From the NCBI RefSeq assembly GCF_003991875.1, contig NZ_CP031423.1, positions 620,001 through 684,000 of the forward strand: a DNA stretch of 64,000 nucleotides, in the 5' to 3' direction. The stretch is from Microbacterium lemovicicum (GTDB lineage Bacteria > Actinomycetota > Actinomycetes > Actinomycetales > Microbacteriaceae). The notes under the pieces are model-generated. The model saw nothing but the letters and a program-made list of their open reading frames with translations. It searched no databases and had not been told where the DNA came from. Position 1 is the stretch's first letter. Each line of letters opens with the position of its first letter. The position numbers and the translations under genes are program-made. Shown here one piece after another: positions 42,613-54,061 of the stretch.

Positions 42613-43053
42613 ATGCCATTGACCGGAGAGTACAAGCCGAGCACCGCCGAGTGGGCCCGCACGCAGGCCGAGCGCTACGAGGCGTCGGGCGGCACCGAGG
42701 CGAACGAGCTCCGGGGCGTGCCGATCATCGTGCTGACGACCGTCGGGTTCCAGAGCGGGGCGCTGCGCAAGACCGCGCTAATGCGCGTCGAGCACGACGG
42801 ACGCTACCTCGTCGTCGCCTCCAAGGGCGGCGCGCCCGATGAGCCCCGCTGGGGCGAGAACATGCGCCGTCACGCGCACGTGGAGCTGCAGGACGGCGCG
42901 GTGAGGCGCGACTACCTCGCCCGCGAGCTCGAGGGCGACGAGCGGGCGGAGTGGTGGGCGCGTGCCGTGGCTGTGTGGCCGGACTACGACGCCTACCAGA
43001 AGAAGACCGACCGCCAGATCGCGATCTTCGTGCTGGAGCCGATGGCGTCCTGA
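42613..43053 (+). CDS. Nitroreductase/deazaflavin (F420)-dependent oxidoreductase, Ddn family
   Basis: 146 residues, the standard size of Ddn-type split-barrel proteins. Family landmarks are [33 protein letters not shown] (a strand pair with the TG.KSG.RR-like loop), [15 protein letters not shown] and the end [22 protein letters not shown]. These enzymes use F420H2 to reduce quinones or xenobiotics, so the host probably makes F420. TAGGGT exactly 6 nt before the ATG marks a leaderless transcript. It stands alone and converges on the purine permease with a 6-nt gap. Confidence 0.88.
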   Translation: MPLTGEYKPSTAEWARTQAERYEASGGTEANELRGVPIIVLTTVGFQSGALRKTALMRVEHDGRYLVVASKGGAPDEPRWGENMRRHAHVELQDGAVRRDYLARELEGDERAEWWARAVAVWPDYDAYQKKTDRQIAIFVLEPMAS

Positions 43054-43059
43054 CGGGCG

Positions 43060-44520
43060 TCAGCCCAGCAGCTGCTCGATCGGCCCCCGCGCGAAGAAGA
43101 CGACGAAGCCGGCGGCGACGATCCACAGCAGCGGGCTGATGCCGCGCGCCTTGCCCGAGAACGCGCGCACCAGCACCCACGAGATGAAGCCCGCGCCGAT
43201 GCCGTTGGCGATCGAGTAGGTCAGCGGCATCACGGTGACCGTCAGGAAGACCGGGATCAGGGCCGACACGTCGCTGAGGTCGATGTGGCGGATCTGCGCC
43301 ATCATCAGCGCGCCGACGATGACGAGCGCCGCGGCGGCGATCTCGGTCGGGACGATCGAGGTGAGCGGCGTGAGGAACATGGCGAGCAGGAACAGCACGC
43401 CCGTGACGACGTTCGCGAGGCCCGTGCGGGCTCCCTCGCCGATGCCCGAGCCCGACTCGATGAAGACGGTGTTCGACGACGACGAGGTCACGCCGCCGGC
43501 GACGGCACCCACGCCCTCGACGATGAGCGCCGAGCGCAGGCGCGGGAAGTTGCCCTTCTCGTCGGCCAGGCCCGCCTCCCGGGAGAGGCCGGTCATCGTG
43601 CCCATGGCGTCGAAGAAGTTCGTGAACACCAGGGTGAAGACGAGCATGAGGGCGGCGAGCACGCCGATGCGCCCGAAGGAGCCGACGAGGTCGACCTGAC
43701 CCACCAGGCTGAGGTCGGGCAGGCCGATCCACTGCGCCGGAAGGGTCGGCACGCTCAGTCCCCAGCCGCCCGGGTTCTCGGCGGTGCGGCCGCCCAGGTG
43801 CCAGATCGCCTCGACGATGACGGCGACCACGGTGCCCGAGAGCAGACCGATGAGCAGGCCGGCTTTCACCCTGCGCGCGATGAGGATCGACGTGAGCACG
43901 AGCGTGAAGACGAACAGCAGGGTCGGGACCGTCGTGATCGACCCCTGCACGCCGAGTCCGACCGGCGGCGAGGACAGTCCGGTCGAGGTGACCAGGCCGC
44001 TGTCGACGAAGCCGATGAAGGCGATGAACAGGCCGATGCCCACCGTGATGGCGGTCTTGAGCGCCAGCGGGACGGCGTCGAAGATCATGCGCCGCAAGCC
44101 GGTCGCGGCCAGCAGCACGATGATCAGGCCGTTGATGACGATGAGGCCCATCGCCTCGGGCCACGTCACCTGGCCCACGACGCTGACGGCGAGGAACGAG
44201 TTGATGCCCAGGCCCGCGGCGAAGGCGAAGGGCAGGCGGGTGACCAGCCCGAACAGGATCGTCATCGCGCCGGCGGTGAGCGCCGTGACGGCCGCCACCG
44301 CGCTGAAGCCCAGCTGGTTGCCCACGACATCGGTGCCGCCCGACAGGATGATCGGGTTCAGGATGACGATGTAGGCCATCGTCACGAAGGTGACGACGCC
44401 GCCGCGCACTTCGGTGCCGACGGTGGATCCGCGGCGCGAGATCTCGAAGAAACGGTCGAGGATGCCGCCGGGCTCGCGCGTCTGCGGGGCGTGGTCGGTC
44501 TCGGGGGGAATGGTGCTCAT
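43060..44520 (-). CDS. NCS2-family purine permease (AzgA-like)
   Basis: 486 residues with 12-14 hydrophobic segments. The N-terminus (FFEISRRGSTVGTEVRGG, TFVTMAYIVILNPIILSGG) and TNFFDAMGTMTGLSREAGL, VEGVGAVAGGVTSSSSNTVFIESGSGIGEGARTGL are signatures of the AzgA subgroup of NCS2, proton symporters for adenine, guanine and hypoxanthine. No purine riboswitch-like structure was seen in the 135-nt upstream region, only GGAGGT before the ATG and a possible TAACCT. Purine biosynthesis genes purN and purH lie further along. Confidence 0.92.
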   Translation of the reverse strand: MSTIPPETDHAPQTREPGGILDRFFEISRRGSTVGTEVRGGVVTFVTMAYIVILNPIILSGGTDVVGNQLGFSAVAAVTALTAGAMTILFGLVTRLPFAFAAGLGINSFLAVSVVGQVTWPEAMGLIVINGLIIVLLAATGLRRMIFDAVPLALKTAITVGIGLFIAFIGFVDSGLVTSTGLSSPPVGLGVQGSITTVPTLLFVFTLVLTSILIARRVKAGLLIGLLSGTVVAVIVEAIWHLGGRTAENPGGWGLSVPTLPAQWIGLPDLSLVGQVDLVGSFGRIGVLAALMLVFTLVFTNFFDAMGTMTGLSREAGLADEKGNFPRLRSALIVEGVGAVAGGVTSSSSNTVFIESGSGIGEGARTGLANVVTGVLFLLAMFLTPLTSIVPTEIAAAALVIVGALMMAQIRHIDLSDVSALIPVFLTVTVMPLTYSIANGIGAGFISWVLVRAFSGKARGISPLLWIVAAGFVVFFARGPIEQLLG

Positions 44521-44655
44521 GGGTGACCTCCGCGTTGAAGGTTAGCCCCACCGGCGGCGCCCGATGATCCGCCGAGGGGATCTCCCGCGACGGTCGCCGG
44601 GGAACGGGCGTGGGCGACGGGGTGGACGCGACGCCGTGGGTAGGGTCGATGGGGC

Positions 44656-46371
44656 ATGAATCGCCTTCTCGTCGCCCTCCTCTCCCTCATCGACGCCGTC
44701 CTCGCGGCGGCGATCGGTCTCGCGATCGCGCTCGCGCCGCTGACGGCTCTGTGGGCGTTCGGCCTCGGCGGCTCCGCCGACTGGGGCACGCTGTGGCCGG
44801 CGTCGGCGACGATCTGGCAGCTCGGGCACCTCGTGCCCGTCGCCGTCACCCTGCCCGACGCGTACCTCGCGGCGACCGGCATCGACCGGTCCGCCGGCGC
44901 GTTCGTGCTCTCGCTCGCGCCGACCGTCTTCGCCCTGTTCACCGCGGTCTTCGCCGCGCGTTCGGGCGCCCGGGCGTCGCGCGCCGACGCCTGGATCACC
45001 GGCGTGGCGTCATCGACCGTGGTGTTCGCCGTGCTCGCGGCGCTCGTCGCCGTCACCGGGGGGAACGCCGTGGCCGCGACGGAGACCTGGCAGGCGATCC
45101 TGTTCCCGACCCTCTTCTTCGCCGTGCCCGCGCTGGTCGGCGCGATCGTCATCGAGTGGCGCGAGGCGGGAGCGGGAGTGGTCGCCCGTCTGCGCGACCG
45201 CGCCGAGGCCGTCGCCGGCGGGTGGGGCGAGCTTCCCGCCCTCGCCGCGCGCGGCACCGCGATCGTCGTCGCCGGCTTCGTCGGGATCGGCGCCCTGGCC
45301 GTCGCCGTGGCCGTCGTCGTGGGCGGCGCGCAGGTGGTGTCGCTCTTGGAGGCCGGGCACATGGACGTGGTGGGCGTCACCGTCACCGCGCTCGGCCAGC
45401 TCGCGTTCCTCCCCACGCTGATCGTCTGGGCCGCCGCCTTCCTGGCCGGCCCCGGGTTCGCGCTCGGCACCGCGACCTCCGTCTCGCCGGTCGGCACGCA
45501 GCTCGGCGTGATCCCCGGCATCCCCGTGCTCGGCGCGGTGCCGCAGCTCGATTCCCCGTGGTTCCTGCTGACCGCCCTCCTGCCGGTCGCCCTCGGGGCT
45601 CTCGCCGGATGGGCGGTCCGCTCGCGTCTCGTCGCGCACGCCGACGCGGCGCCCGCCCCGGCCTCCGTCGCGCCGTGGGCGACGCCCTCGCTGGAGGGGC
45701 TGATCGGCGCACCCCCCGAGGCTCGGACCGCGGCGCAGGACGAGCCGGGCGACCGGTTCGGCGTGCGCGTCGCCCTCATGGCCGTCATCGCGGTGCTCTC
45801 CGGCGCCGCGGCCGCCCTCCTCGCGCAGCTGACGTCCGGCTCCCTCGGCCCCGGGCGCCTCGCCGAGGTGGGAGCCGCCCCCGGGCCCGTCGCGCTCGCT
45901 GTCGGTCTCGAGGTCTTCGTGGGCGCGGCGATCCTGCTGCTCTCACCTCGTCGGCGCTCCCGCCGCTCGACCTCGGACGACGTGCGCTCGACGTCGGATG
46001 ACGATCGATCGGCCTCCGACGACGGGCGCTCCTGGTGGCGACGCGACCGCGGCGAAGACGAACGAGCGGATGCTGCGCCGGCGCGCGTCGACGCGGACGA
46101 CCGGGTCGGTGCGGCGACGCGTGCGTCGGTGTGGGACGGTCGCATGGGCGGCGACGCCGCCCCGGCGGGAGTCGGCGCCGCCTCCCGCGGAGAGCAGGGG
46201 AGGGGCCGCTCCGTCGCCGTCGAGGATTCCGACGCCGCCGGCACGACGCCTGCGGACGAGACGGCCCCGGCCCCGGAGGACACCGCGCCCCTCCCGCCCT
46301 TCGTGCCGCGCGAGCGCGGCGAGGGGGAGTCGGCCCCCCGCAGGCCGTCGCCGCTGCCCCCGGTAGACTGA
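44656..46371 (+). CDS. perM: PerM-like polytopic membrane protein (DUF6350)
   Basis: 571 residues with about ten hydrophobic segments up to residue 430, then a polar, Arg/Asp/Pro-rich tail of about 140 residues that looks disordered. Sequence style and position directly before purN and purH, downstream of sucCD, match Rv0955 (PerM) of M. tuberculosis, a membrane protein linked to cell division and stabilisation of the divisome during chronic infection. No catalytic motif. TAGGGT 9 nt before the ATG (44641-44646) is the probable -10. The purN start is only 4 nt after the stop, and a TAGACT -10 for purN lies within its last codons. Confidence 0.8.
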   Translation: MNRLLVALLSLIDAVLAAAIGLAIALAPLTALWAFGLGGSADWGTLWPASATIWQLGHLVPVAVTLPDAYLAATGIDRSAGAFVLSLAPTVFALFTAVFAARSGARASRADAWITGVASSTVVFAVLAALVAVTGGNAVAATETWQAILFPTLFFAVPALVGAIVIEWREAGAGVVARLRDRAEAVAGGWGELPALAARGTAIVVAGFVGIGALAVAVAVVVGGAQVVSLLEAGHMDVVGVTVTALGQLAFLPTLIVWAAAFLAGPGFALGTATSVSPVGTQLGVIPGIPVLGAVPQLDSPWFLLTALLPVALGALAGWAVRSRLVAHADAAPAPASVAPWATPSLEGLIGAPPEARTAAQDEPGDRFGVRVALMAVIAVLSGAAAALLAQLTSGSLGPGRLAEVGAAPGPVALAVGLEVFVGAAILLLSPRRRSRRSTSDDVRSTSDDDRSASDDGRSWWRRDRGEDERADAAPARVDADDRVGAATRASVWDGRMGGDAAPAGVGAASRGEQGRGRSVAVEDSDAAGTTPADETAPAPEDTAPLPPFVPRERGEGESAPRRPSPLPPVD

Positions 46372-46375
46372 CCGC

Positions 46376-46975
46376 GTGCTCACGGTCGCCGTCCTCATCT
46401 CCGGCACCGGGTCCAATCTCCGTGCACTGCTGGACGCCGCCGCGCACGAGGACTACCCCGCCCGCATCGTGGTCGTCGGCGCCGATCGCGAGGCCGACGG
46501 CTTCGCGCACGCCGAGGCCCACGGCATCCCGACCTTCCTCGTGCCGTTCCGCAACTTCGCCGACCGCGAGGACTGGGGCCGCGAACTGGCCGACCAGCTG
46601 CGCACCTGGTCGCCCGACCTCGTGGTGCTGAGCGGTCTCATGCGGCTCCTGCCCGCCGACCTCGTCGCGGAGTGGTCGCCCCGCATCATCAACACGCACC
46701 CGGCATTCCTCCCCGAGTTCCCCGGAGCGCACGGCGTGCGCGACGCCCTGGCCGCGGGTGTCGACCGCACGGGCGCGAGCGTCATCGTCGTCGATGCCGG
46801 CGTGGACAGCGGGCCCATCCTCGCCCAGGACCGCGTGCCGATCCGCGTCGGCGACGATGAGCACGCCCTCCACGACCGCATCAAGCCCGTCGAGCGCCGA
46901 CTGCTGATCGACGTCGTGCGCCGCATCGCGACCGGCGAGCTCGATCTCGCCGCCGCATCCGCTCCCTCCCGTTAG
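46376..46975 (+). CDS. purN: Phosphoribosylglycinamide formyltransferase
   Basis: 199 residues, standard length. Phosphate loop [17 protein letters not shown]; catalytic Asn and His in [21 protein letters not shown]; catalytic Asp in [13 protein letters not shown]. Transfers a formyl group from 10-formyl-THF to GAR, step 3 of purine synthesis. GTG start at 46376; TAGACT exactly 6 nt upstream makes it probably leaderless even though it follows the perM-like gene by 4 nt. purH follows after 28 nt. Confidence 0.97.
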   Translation: MLTVAVLISGTGSNLRALLDAAAHEDYPARIVVVGADREADGFAHAEAHGIPTFLVPFRNFADREDWGRELADQLRTWSPDLVVLSGLMRLLPADLVAEWSPRIINTHPAFLPEFPGAHGVRDALAAGVDRTGASVIVVDAGVDSGPILAQDRVPIRVGDDEHALHDRIKPVERRLLIDVVRRIATGELDLAAASAPSR

Positions 46976-47003
46976 CCACCCTCCGACCCGTCAGGAGCCC
47001 CGC

Positions 47004-48611
47004 ATGGCCGGACCCCGTCATGACCCCGCCCTCTACCGCGACCGCGATGTCGTCCCCGTCCGTCGCGCGCTGATCTCGGTCAGCGACAAGACCGGGCTGC
47101 TGCAGCTCGCCGAGGCGCTCGCCGCCGCGGGCGTGCAGATGATCTCCACCGGCGGCTCGGCCACGATGCTCCGCGACGCGGGCTACGACGTCACGGACGT
47201 CGCGGCGATCACCGGCTTCCCCGAGTCGCTCGACGGCCGGGTGAAGACCCTGCATCCGAAGGTGCACGCCGGCCTGCTGGCCGACCTCCGCCTCGAGGAC
47301 CACGAGCGCCAGCTGGCCGAGCTCGACGTGCAGCCGTTCGAGCTGGTCGTGGTGAACCTGTACCCGTTCGTGGAGACCGTCGCCTCCGGCGCGCAGGGCG
47401 ACGACGTGGTCGAGCAGATCGACATCGGCGGACCGGCGATGGTGCGCGCCTCGGCGAAGAACCACGCCAACGTCGCCATCGTGGTCTCGCCCGAGTCGTA
47501 CCCGGCCATCATCGAGGCGGTCGCCGCCGGCGGCACGTCGCTCGTGCAGCGCCGCGAGCTCGCCGCCCGCGCCTTCGCCCACACGGCGGCCTACGACACC
47601 GCCGTCGCCACGTGGTTCGCCGAGGGCACGCTCGCCGCGGAGGAGGACCTGCCGGCCCACCTCACCATCAGCGCGGAGCGGCTCAGCACCCTGCGCTACG
47701 GCGAGAACTCGCACCAGCGCGCCGCCATCTACACCCGCACCGGCGGCCACGGGATCGCCCAGGCGACGCAGCTGCAGGGCAAGGAGATGTCGTACAACAA
47801 CTACGTCGACGCGGATGCCGCCCTGCGGGCCGCGTTCGACATGGTGAAGCCCGCCGTCGCGATCATCAAGCACGCCAACCCCTGCGGCATCGCGGTGGCC
47901 GCACCCAACGCGCTCGACCCGATCGCCAGCGCCCACCTGCGCGCCCACGAGTGCGATCCGGTGTCGGCGTACGGCGGCGTGATCGCCGCCAACGGCACGG
48001 TCACGCTCAAGATGGCCGAGAACCTCAAGGACATCTTCACCGAGGTGATCGTCGCGCCGTCGTTCGAGGATGCTGCGCTCGAGGTCTTCCGCACGAAGAA
48101 GAACCTGCGGCTGCTGCAGCTTCCCGCCGACTGGCAGCAGGAGCGCATGGACGTGCGCCTCGTCTCGGGCGGCCTCCTCCTGCAGGACGCCGATCGCTTC
48201 CCCGGCGACATCGACTCCGTCGCGAAGGACTGGGAGCTGGTGTCGGGGGAGCGCCCCGACCACGACGAGATGCAGAACTTCATCTTCGCGTGGAAGGCCG
48301 GCCGGGCCGTCAAGTCCAACGCGATCGTGCTGGCGAAGGGATCGGCGACGGTCGGGATCGGCATGGGCCAGGTCAACCGCGTCGACTCCTGCCGTCTCGC
48401 CGTGGAGCGGGCGGGAGATCGCGCGCGCGGGTCGGTCGCAGCATCCGACGCGTTCTTCCCCTTCGCCGACGGCCCGCAGGTGCTGCTCGACGCCGGCGTC
48501 TCGGCGATCGTGCAGCCCGGAGGCTCCGTTCGCGACGACGAGGTCATCGCGGCGGCGCAGGCGGCCGGCGTGACGATGTTCTTCACGGGCGAACGGCACT
48601 TCTTCCACTGA
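47004..48611 (+). CDS. purH: Bifunctional AICAR transformylase/IMP cyclohydrolase
   Basis: 535 residues, full length. N-terminal MGS-like IMP cyclohydrolase domain ([49 protein letters not shown]). C-terminal AICAR transformylase domain ([83 protein letters not shown]). Last two steps of IMP synthesis. Second gene after purN, ending in a strong hairpin terminator. Confidence 0.98.
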   Translation: MAGPRHDPALYRDRDVVPVRRALISVSDKTGLLQLAEALAAAGVQMISTGGSATMLRDAGYDVTDVAAITGFPESLDGRVKTLHPKVHAGLLADLRLEDHERQLAELDVQPFELVVVNLYPFVETVASGAQGDDVVEQIDIGGPAMVRASAKNHANVAIVVSPESYPAIIEAVAAGGTSLVQRRELAARAFAHTAAYDTAVATWFAEGTLAAEEDLPAHLTISAERLSTLRYGENSHQRAAIYTRTGGHGIAQATQLQGKEMSYNNYVDADAALRAAFDMVKPAVAIIKHANPCGIAVAAPNALDPIASAHLRAHECDPVSAYGGVIAANGTVTLKMAENLKDIFTEVIVAPSFEDAALEVFRTKKNLRLLQLPADWQQERMDVRLVSGGLLLQDADRFPGDIDSVAKDWELVSGERPDHDEMQNFIFAWKAGRAVKSNAIVLAKGSATVGIGMGQVNRVDSCRLAVERAGDRARGSVAASDAFFPFADGPQVLLDAGVSAIVQPGGSVRDDEVIAAAQAAGVTMFFTGERHFFH

Positions 48612-48628
48612 GCCGGCAGCGCGGAAAC

Positions 48629-48666
48629 GAGAGACGCCTCGTCGCCGAAGCGACGGGGCGTCTCTC
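48629..48666. terminator. Terminator between purH and the sugar ABC operon
   Basis: GAGAGACGCC-TCGTCGC, a CGAA tetraloop, then GCGACGG-GGCGTCTCTC and GTTGT. About 17 bp, near-perfect. It lies 17 nt after the purH stop and 16 nt from the convergent permease end, so it probably serves both directions. Confidence 0.85.
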
Positions 48667-48681
48667 GTTGTGCGAGTCGGC

Positions 48682-49947
48682 TCAGCGACGGGTGCGGTTC
48701 TTGTTCCACACGTCGAAGGCGACCGCCAGCAGGAGCACGAGGCCCTTGATGAACTGCTGCACGTCGGTCGAGATGCCCATGAGCGACATGCCGTTGTTGA
48801 GCACGCCCATCACGAGGCCACCCGCGATGGCACCGACGACGCGGCCGACACCGCCCTGGACGGCGGCGCCTCCGATGAAGGCGGCGGCGATGGCATCCAG
48901 CTCGAACAGGTTGCCCGCGCCGGGACCGGCGGAGTTCAGACGTCCGGTGAAGACGATGCCGGCCAGCGCGGCCAGCACGCCCATGTTGACGAACAGCAGG
49001 AAGTCCACGCGGCGGGTGTTGATGCCCGAGAGCTTGGCTGCATTGCGGTTGCCGCCGATCGCGTAGATGTGGCGGCCGAACACGCTGCGGTTCATGACGA
49101 CCGAGTAGCCGATGATCAGCACGGCCAGTACCACGAGCACGATGGGCGTGCCGCGCGAGTTGGGTGCGACGCCCAGCAGGTAGGTCAGGTACGCGATGAG
49201 CGCGCCGCCGCCGAGGATCTTGAACAGGAACCACACGCGGGGCTCGTTCTGGAGCTCCAGCGCCGCGCGCTTGGTGCGCTGACGCACCTGGCTGAACACG
49301 AACAGCACGAGCGTGAGCACGCCCAGGCCGACGGTGATCCACTCCGCGGGGGAGGAGGAGGCGGGGAAGAGGTCGGGGAACAGGTAGCCGCCGCCGAGCG
49401 CGCGGTACTCCGACGGGAACGGCGTGATCTGCGTGTTGCCGAGGGTGATCTGCGTCAGGCCGCGGAAGAGGAGCATGCCGGCGAGCGTCACGATGAACGC
49501 GGGTATGCCGACGTACGCGACCCAGAAGCCCTGCCACATGCCGACCACGGCGCCCAGGATGAGCGAGAGCACGATGCCCAGCCACCAGGGAAGGCCCATC
49601 TGCACGATGAGCACGCCCGAGACGGCGCCGACGAAGGCGGCGACCGATCCGACCGACAGGTCGATGTGGCCGGCGATGATGATCATCACCATGCCGATGG
49701 CGAGGATCAGGATGTAGCTGTTCTGGACGATGATGTTCGAGACGTTGCCCGGGGTGAGCAGACGCCCGCCGGTCAGCGCCTGGAACAGCAGCACGATCAC
49801 GATCAGCGCGATGAAGATGCCGATCTCGCGCAGGCGGGAGGTGAAGAACTGCACGATCCCGCCGTTGTCGCCGGCGGATCCCCCGATGGGGCCGCGGGGG
49901 GTGTCGTTCAGACCCTTCCCGATGAGGGTGTTGTCAGGCACTGACAT
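48682..49947 (-). CDS. mmsB: Sugar ABC transporter permease (MmsB/GguB/XylH family)
   Basis: 421 residues with ten or more hydrophobic segments. Family blocks: [39 protein letters not shown] (span about residues 60-100), [44 protein letters not shown] and [20 protein letters not shown]. The CUT2 class permease of the multiple-sugar (ChvE) system, for xylose, galactose, glucose or arabinose. Its start overlaps the ATPase gene by 14 nt; third gene of the operon binding protein-ATPase-permease. Confidence 0.92.
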   Translation of the reverse strand: MSVPDNTLIGKGLNDTPRGPIGGSAGDNGGIVQFFTSRLREIGIFIALIVIVLLFQALTGGRLLTPGNVSNIIVQNSYILILAIGMVMIIIAGHIDLSVGSVAAFVGAVSGVLIVQMGLPWWLGIVLSLILGAVVGMWQGFWVAYVGIPAFIVTLAGMLLFRGLTQITLGNTQITPFPSEYRALGGGYLFPDLFPASSSPAEWITVGLGVLTLVLFVFSQVRQRTKRAALELQNEPRVWFLFKILGGGALIAYLTYLLGVAPNSRGTPIVLVVLAVLIIGYSVVMNRSVFGRHIYAIGGNRNAAKLSGINTRRVDFLLFVNMGVLAALAGIVFTGRLNSAGPGAGNLFELDAIAAAFIGGAAVQGGVGRVVGAIAGGLVMGVLNNGMSLMGISTDVQQFIKGLVLLLAVAFDVWNKNRTRR

Positions 49948-51478
49948 GGTCGGCTTCCTTCTCCTTCGTCATGAGCACCATGAGGGCCTCGGGTGTGGCC
50001 TCCTCGATGGGCAGCTGGCCGGTGATGTGGCCCTCGCTGAGTGTGTAGATGCGGTCGCAGATGCCGAGCAGCTCGGGCAGCTCGGACGAGATGACGAGCA
50101 CCCCCTTGCCCTGCGCGGCGAGCGTGTTGATGATCGTGTAGATCTCGTACTTGGCCCCCACGTCGATGCCGCGTGTGGGCTCGTCGAGGATGAGCACCTC
50201 GGGATCCGAGTACAGCCACTGCGACAGCACGACCTTCTGCTGGTTGCCGCCCGAGAGCTTGCCCACCACGACGTCGACCGTCGGGGCCTTGATGTTCATC
50301 GACTGCCGGTAGCGGTTGGCGACGAGGTACTCCTCCTGGCCGTCGACCCAGCCCCGTCGGGTGAGCTTGCGCATGCCCGCGAGCGAGATGTTGCGCTTGA
50401 TGGTGTCGATCAGGTTCAGTCCGGCGCCCTTGCGGTCCTCGGTCACATACGCCAGCCCGGCGCGGATGGCCTTGGGCACCGTCGAGGTGTCGACCTTCTG
50501 CCCGCGGACGTAGACACTGCCGGTGATGCGCGATCCGAAGCTGCGGCCGAACACGCTCATGGCGAGCTCGGTGCGACCGGCGCCCATGAGGCCCGCGATG
50601 CCGACGACCTCGCCCGCGCGCACGGTGATGTTCGCGCTGTGGATGACGACGCGGTTGGCGTCCGTCGGGTGGTGGACCGTCCAGTCCTCCACGCGCAGCA
50701 CCTCATCGCCGATCTCGGCGTCGCGGTCGGGATAGCGGTTCTCGAGCTCGCGGCCGACCATGCCGCGGATGATGCGGTCTTCGCTGGTGCCGCCGGTGGC
50801 GACGTCGAGCGTCTCGATCGTCCGGCCGTCGCGGATGATGGTGACCTCGTCGGCGATGGCGCGGATCTCGTTGAGCTTGTGGCTGATGATGATGCAGGTG
50901 ATCCCCTGCCCCCGGAGGTGGCGGATGAGATCGAGCAGGTGCGCCGAGTCGTCGTCGTTGAGCGCGGCGGTCGGCTCGTCGAGGATGAGGAGCTTCACGT
51001 CCTTCGAGAGCGCCTTGGCGATCTCGACGAGCTGCTGCTTGCCGACGCCGATCTCGTTCACGGGCACGTCGGGGCTGTCGCCGAGACCGACGCGGGCCAG
51101 CAGCTTCGCCGCCTCGCGGTTCGTCGCGTCCCAGTCGATGAGTCCGCGGTGCGTGATCTCGTTGCCGAGGAAGATGTTCTCGGCGATGGAGAGGTAGGGG
51201 CTGAGAGCCAGCTCCTGATGGATGATGACGATGCCGGCGGCTTCGCTGTCGCGGATGTCCTTGAACTGGACGATCTGGCCGTCGAACTCGATCTCGCCGC
51301 GGTAGTCGCCCGCGGGGTAGACCCCGCTGAGCACCTTCATGAGAGTGGACTTGCCCGCGCCGTTCTCGCCGCAGATGGCGTGGACGGTGCCCCGCTCGAC
51401 GGTCAGCGACACGTCGGCCAGCGCGATGACGCCGGGGAACTCCTTGGTGATCGAGCGCATCTCGAGGATGGTGCTCAC
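49934..51478 (-). CDS. mmsA: Sugar ABC transporter ATP-binding protein (MmsA/GguA/XylG family)
   Basis: 514 residues with two fused ATPase domains, as usual for CUT2. First: Walker [10 protein letters not shown], signature near [16 protein letters not shown], Walker [12 protein letters not shown]. Second: degenerate Walker [10 protein letters not shown], signature [10 protein letters not shown], Walker [22 protein letters not shown] precedes the ATG. It powers import by the adjacent permease. Overlaps the permease start by 14 nt; 85 nt after the binding-protein gene. Confidence 0.95.
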   Translation of the reverse strand: MSTILEMRSITKEFPGVIALADVSLTVERGTVHAICGENGAGKSTLMKVLSGVYPAGDYRGEIEFDGQIVQFKDIRDSEAAGIVIIHQELALSPYLSIAENIFLGNEITHRGLIDWDATNREAAKLLARVGLGDSPDVPVNEIGVGKQQLVEIAKALSKDVKLLILDEPTAALNDDDSAHLLDLIRHLRGQGITCIIISHKLNEIRAIADEVTIIRDGRTIETLDVATGGTSEDRIIRGMVGRELENRYPDRDAEIGDEVLRVEDWTVHHPTDANRVVIHSANITVRAGEVVGIAGLMGAGRTELAMSVFGRSFGSRITGSVYVRGQKVDTSTVPKAIRAGLAYVTEDRKGAGLNLIDTIKRNISLAGMRKLTRRGWVDGQEEYLVANRYRQSMNIKAPTVDVVVGKLSGGNQQKVVLSQWLYSDPEVLILDEPTRGIDVGAKYEIYTIINTLAAQGKGVLVISSELPELLGICDRIYTLSEGHITGQLPIEEATPEALMVLMTKEKEADHVSA

Positions 51479-51563
51479 GAGGTCCTCCTTGCAGTGCCGA
51501 CTTCGTCGGCGGGATGAGGGGAAGGGAGACGGCGGGAGGGCACGAGGCCCTCCCGCCGATGAG

Positions 51564-52676
51564 TCACTTGAGGTCGGACTCGGTGTAGTAGCCGCTGTCG
51601 ACGAGGACGTCCTGGTAGTTGTCCTTCGTCACGATCGTCGACTTGAGGAGGAACGACGGGACGACCTTCTCGCCGTTGTCGTACGTCTCGGTGTCGTTGA
51701 CCTCGGGCTCGCCGCCCTTGCGGATCGCGTCGATCATCGAGACGGCCTGCTTGGCCAGCTCGCGGGTGTCCTTGAAGATCGTCGAGTACTGCTCGCCGGC
51801 GATGATGGACTTGATCGAGCCGACCTCGGCGTCCTGACCGGTGATGACCGGGAGGGCGTCGGCGGCGTAGCCGCCGGAGGTCAGCGCGGAGATGATGCCG
51901 ATCGACAGGCCGTCGTAGGGGGACAGCACGCCGTCGAGGCGGGTGTCGCCGATGACGGTGAGGATGTTCTCCATGCGCTCCTGGGCGGTCTCGGGCAGCC
52001 AGCGCAGGATCGCGGCCTGGCCGAACTCCGTCTGGCCGCTGGGGACCGTGAGCACACCCGAGTCCATGTAGGGCTTGAGGGTGTCCATGGCGCCGTTCCA
52101 GAAGAAAGTGGCGTTGTTGTCGTCGGGGCTGCCCGCGAAGAGCTCCACGTTGAAGGGGCCGGCGGCGCCGGTCTCCTGACCGGAGGCGTCCAGGACACCC
52201 AGGCCGGTGAGGAGCGACGTGGCCTGCTGGACGCCGACCTGGTAGTTGTCGAACGTCGTGTAGTAGTCGACGTTCTCGGTGCCGTTGATGAGGCGGTCGT
52301 ACGCGATCACCGGGATGTCGGCGTCGGCGGCCTGCTGCAGCACGTCGGTCAGGGTGGTGCCGTCGATGGAGGCGATGACCAGGGCCTTGGCGCCCGAGGT
52401 GATCATGTTCTCGATCTGCGAGACCTGGGTGGGGATGTCGTCGTTCGCGTACTGCAGGTCGACCTGGTAGCCGAGGTCCTCCAGCTGCGACTTGACGTTG
52501 TCGCCGTCGGCGATCCAGCGCTCCGACTGCTGGGTCGGCATCGCGACGCCGATGATTCCGCCGGCCTCCTCGGTGGCATCGGTGCTGCCGCCGCTGCGGT
52601 CGCCCGCGCAGCCGGCCAGGCTGAGGGCGAGGACTGCAGCCCCCGCGACCATGGTGAGCATGCTGTGCTTCTTCAC
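51564..52676 (-). CDS. chvE: Multiple-sugar-binding lipoprotein (ChvE family)
   Basis: 370 residues. A signal peptide with lipobox LAGC puts the lipidated Cys near residue 23. The mature part is a type I periplasmic-binding fold: [53 protein letters not shown] and [16 protein letters not shown], all typical of ChvE/MmsE. GTG 52676 has GAAGGGA upstream. First gene of the CUT2 operon; the transcript starts far upstream (near 52910), leaving an untranslated leader of about 230 nt. A LacI operator overlaps the transcription start. Confidence 0.93.
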   Translation of the reverse strand: MKKHSMLTMVAGAAVLALSLAGCAGDRSGGSTDATEEAGGIIGVAMPTQQSERWIADGDNVKSQLEDLGYQVDLQYANDDIPTQVSQIENMITSGAKALVIASIDGTTLTDVLQQAADADIPVIAYDRLINGTENVDYYTTFDNYQVGVQQATSLLTGLGVLDASGQETGAAGPFNVELFAGSPDDNNATFFWNGAMDTLKPYMDSGVLTVPSGQTEFGQAAILRWLPETAQERMENILTVIGDTRLDGVLSPYDGLSIGIISALTSGGYAADALPVITGQDAEVGSIKSIIAGEQYSTIFKDTRELAKQAVSMIDAIRKGGEPEVNDTETYDNGEKVVPSFLLKSTIVTKDNYQDVLVDSGYYTESDLK

Positions 52677-52891
52677 GCTGGTTCCCTTCGTTGGGTTCTT
52701 GATTCGCGGCTGTCCGGGGTTGGAGGCCGCCTCGTGATCGCAGACGGACGCACGGCCGGGCACGCTCGACCACCGGCTGGGCGAGACAGAGCGTCCCCGT
52801 GTCCATGGCGGGCGATGCGCGCATGTCGGAACGACGTCGTCTCGACTCGTCCGCTTCGTAGCGGACTCCGTCGGGGGTGGCGTGGCGGTCA

Positions 52892-52905
52892 TGTGACCGT
52901 TCACA
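52892..52905. promoter_or_regulatory. LacI-type operator of the sugar ABC operon
   Basis: TGTGACCGTTCACA, a near-perfect palindrome (12 of 14 positions) with the central CG typical of LacI-family sites. It lies just downstream of the putative -10 (52917-52922) and over the expected transcription start, so binding would block transcription. The same core is found before the lacI-type gene at 54062. Confidence 0.75.
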
Positions 52906-52916
52906 TTGTGTGAGTG

Positions 52917-52947
52917 ATGCTACCCCGCCGGTGTGCGTCGCTGTCAA
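52917..52947 (-). promoter_or_regulatory. Promoter of the sugar ABC operon
   Basis: On the minus strand a -35 TTGACA (52947-52942) is followed after 19 nt by TAGCAT (52922-52917). The operator lies immediately downstream. The remaining gap up to the binding-protein start (52677-52890) is a long leader in which I see no gene. Confidence 0.6.
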
Positions 52948-52992
52948 GTGAGCGGATGCCGCGGCCCCGAGCGTTGCGGAAACGTGACTATC

Positions 52993-54027
52993 TCAGCGGG
53001 TCGGCGTAGCCGTGGAGGAGCGCACGATCAGGCGCAGGTGATCGGGCTGCGCGACCATGTCCTCCTCAGGCTGCACACCCAGATCGGCGAGGAGATCGCC
53101 GACCGCGCGGCGGCCGATCCCCTCGAAGTCCTGACGCACGGTGGTCAGCGGCGGCCAGAGGTGCGCCGACTCGGGCACGTCGTCGAATCCGACGATCGAG
53201 ATGTCCTCGGGCACCGACCGGCCGATGGCGCGGACCGCATGCATGAAGCCCAGCGCCATGTGGTCGTTCCCGGCGAAGACGGCCGTGGCGTCCTCCATGC
53301 GCAGCAGCTCCATGCCGGCCTCGAAGCCGAACTTCGCCGTCCAGTCGCCGAGCACCGGCGGGCGCGGCGAGAGGTCGTGCGCGTCCATCTCGGCCAGGTA
53401 GCCCTGCATCCGGTGGTCCGCCTCCACCCAGTCACGGGGTCCGGCGATGTGCAGGATGCGCGAGTGACCGAGGTCGATCAGATGCCGCACCGCCGCGCGG
53501 GCGCCGGCGATCTGGTCGTTGTGCGTGCCGCCCAGTCCGGTGGGGGCGGTCGGCGAGACGATCTTCACCGGCACGGGCAGCTGCAGCTCGTCGAGGATGG
53601 GCACGACCCGTGACTGCGGGGCGACGGCGATCAGACCCTCGACCGACTGCCGGACGAGATGGTCGATCGAGGCGCGCACGTCGTCGGGGGCGCTCGAGGC
53701 GAGGTTGGTGACGGTGAGCCGGTAGCCCGCCGCGCGGGCGGCGGACTCGACCCCCTGCACCATGGTGGCCAGGCCGTAGGTCGTGGTGCGCGGCCCCAGC
53801 ACGCCGAGGAGTCTCGTGCGACTCGTGGCGAGCGCCCGGGCCGCCTGGCTCGGCACGAACCGGAGCTCCGCGATGGCGGAGCGCACCCGCTCGGCCGTCT
53901 CGGGCCGCAGCTGCGAGCTGTTGTTGATCACGCGGGAGACGGTCTGGTACGACACCCCCGCCAGACGGGCGACATCGCGGATGCTGGGCGCGCGACCGGC
54001 GGGGCCGGGGGTGTCGCTCGCACTCAT
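52993..54027 (-). CDS. LacI-family transcriptional regulator
   Basis: 344 residues. N-terminal helix-turn-helix SIRDVARLAGVSYQTVSRVIN with hinge helix VPSQAARALA, then a sugar-binding domain (LLGVLGPRTTTYGLATMVQG, AVFAGNDHMALGFMHAV, SIVGFDDVPESAHLWPPLTTVRQD). It probably represses the adjacent chvE-mmsAB operon, releasing DNA when its sugar binds; matching operators lie before the operon and before its own gene. Its promoter -10 is TATCCT (54083-54078), and GAGGCGG precedes the ATG. Confidence 0.94.
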   Translation of the reverse strand: MSASDTPGPAGRAPSIRDVARLAGVSYQTVSRVINNSSQLRPETAERVRSAIAELRFVPSQAARALATSRTRLLGVLGPRTTTYGLATMVQGVESAARAAGYRLTVTNLASSAPDDVRASIDHLVRQSVEGLIAVAPQSRVVPILDELQLPVPVKIVSPTAPTGLGGTHNDQIAGARAAVRHLIDLGHSRILHIAGPRDWVEADHRMQGYLAEMDAHDLSPRPPVLGDWTAKFGFEAGMELLRMEDATAVFAGNDHMALGFMHAVRAIGRSVPEDISIVGFDDVPESAHLWPPLTTVRQDFEGIGRRAVGDLLADLGVQPEEDMVAQPDHLRLIVRSSTATPTR

Positions 54028-54061
54028 CGGTCCGCCTCGCTGCGTGGGTCGCGCACGTCGC

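Noticed and set aside
44521..44655. Purine riboswitch before the NCS2 permease
   Set aside because: No conserved three-way junction or loop sequence could be seen; the region is short and GC-rich.
46881..48608. Long minus-strand open frame across purH
   Set aside because: Antisense to the complete, motif-rich purH; biased composition with no recognisable domain.
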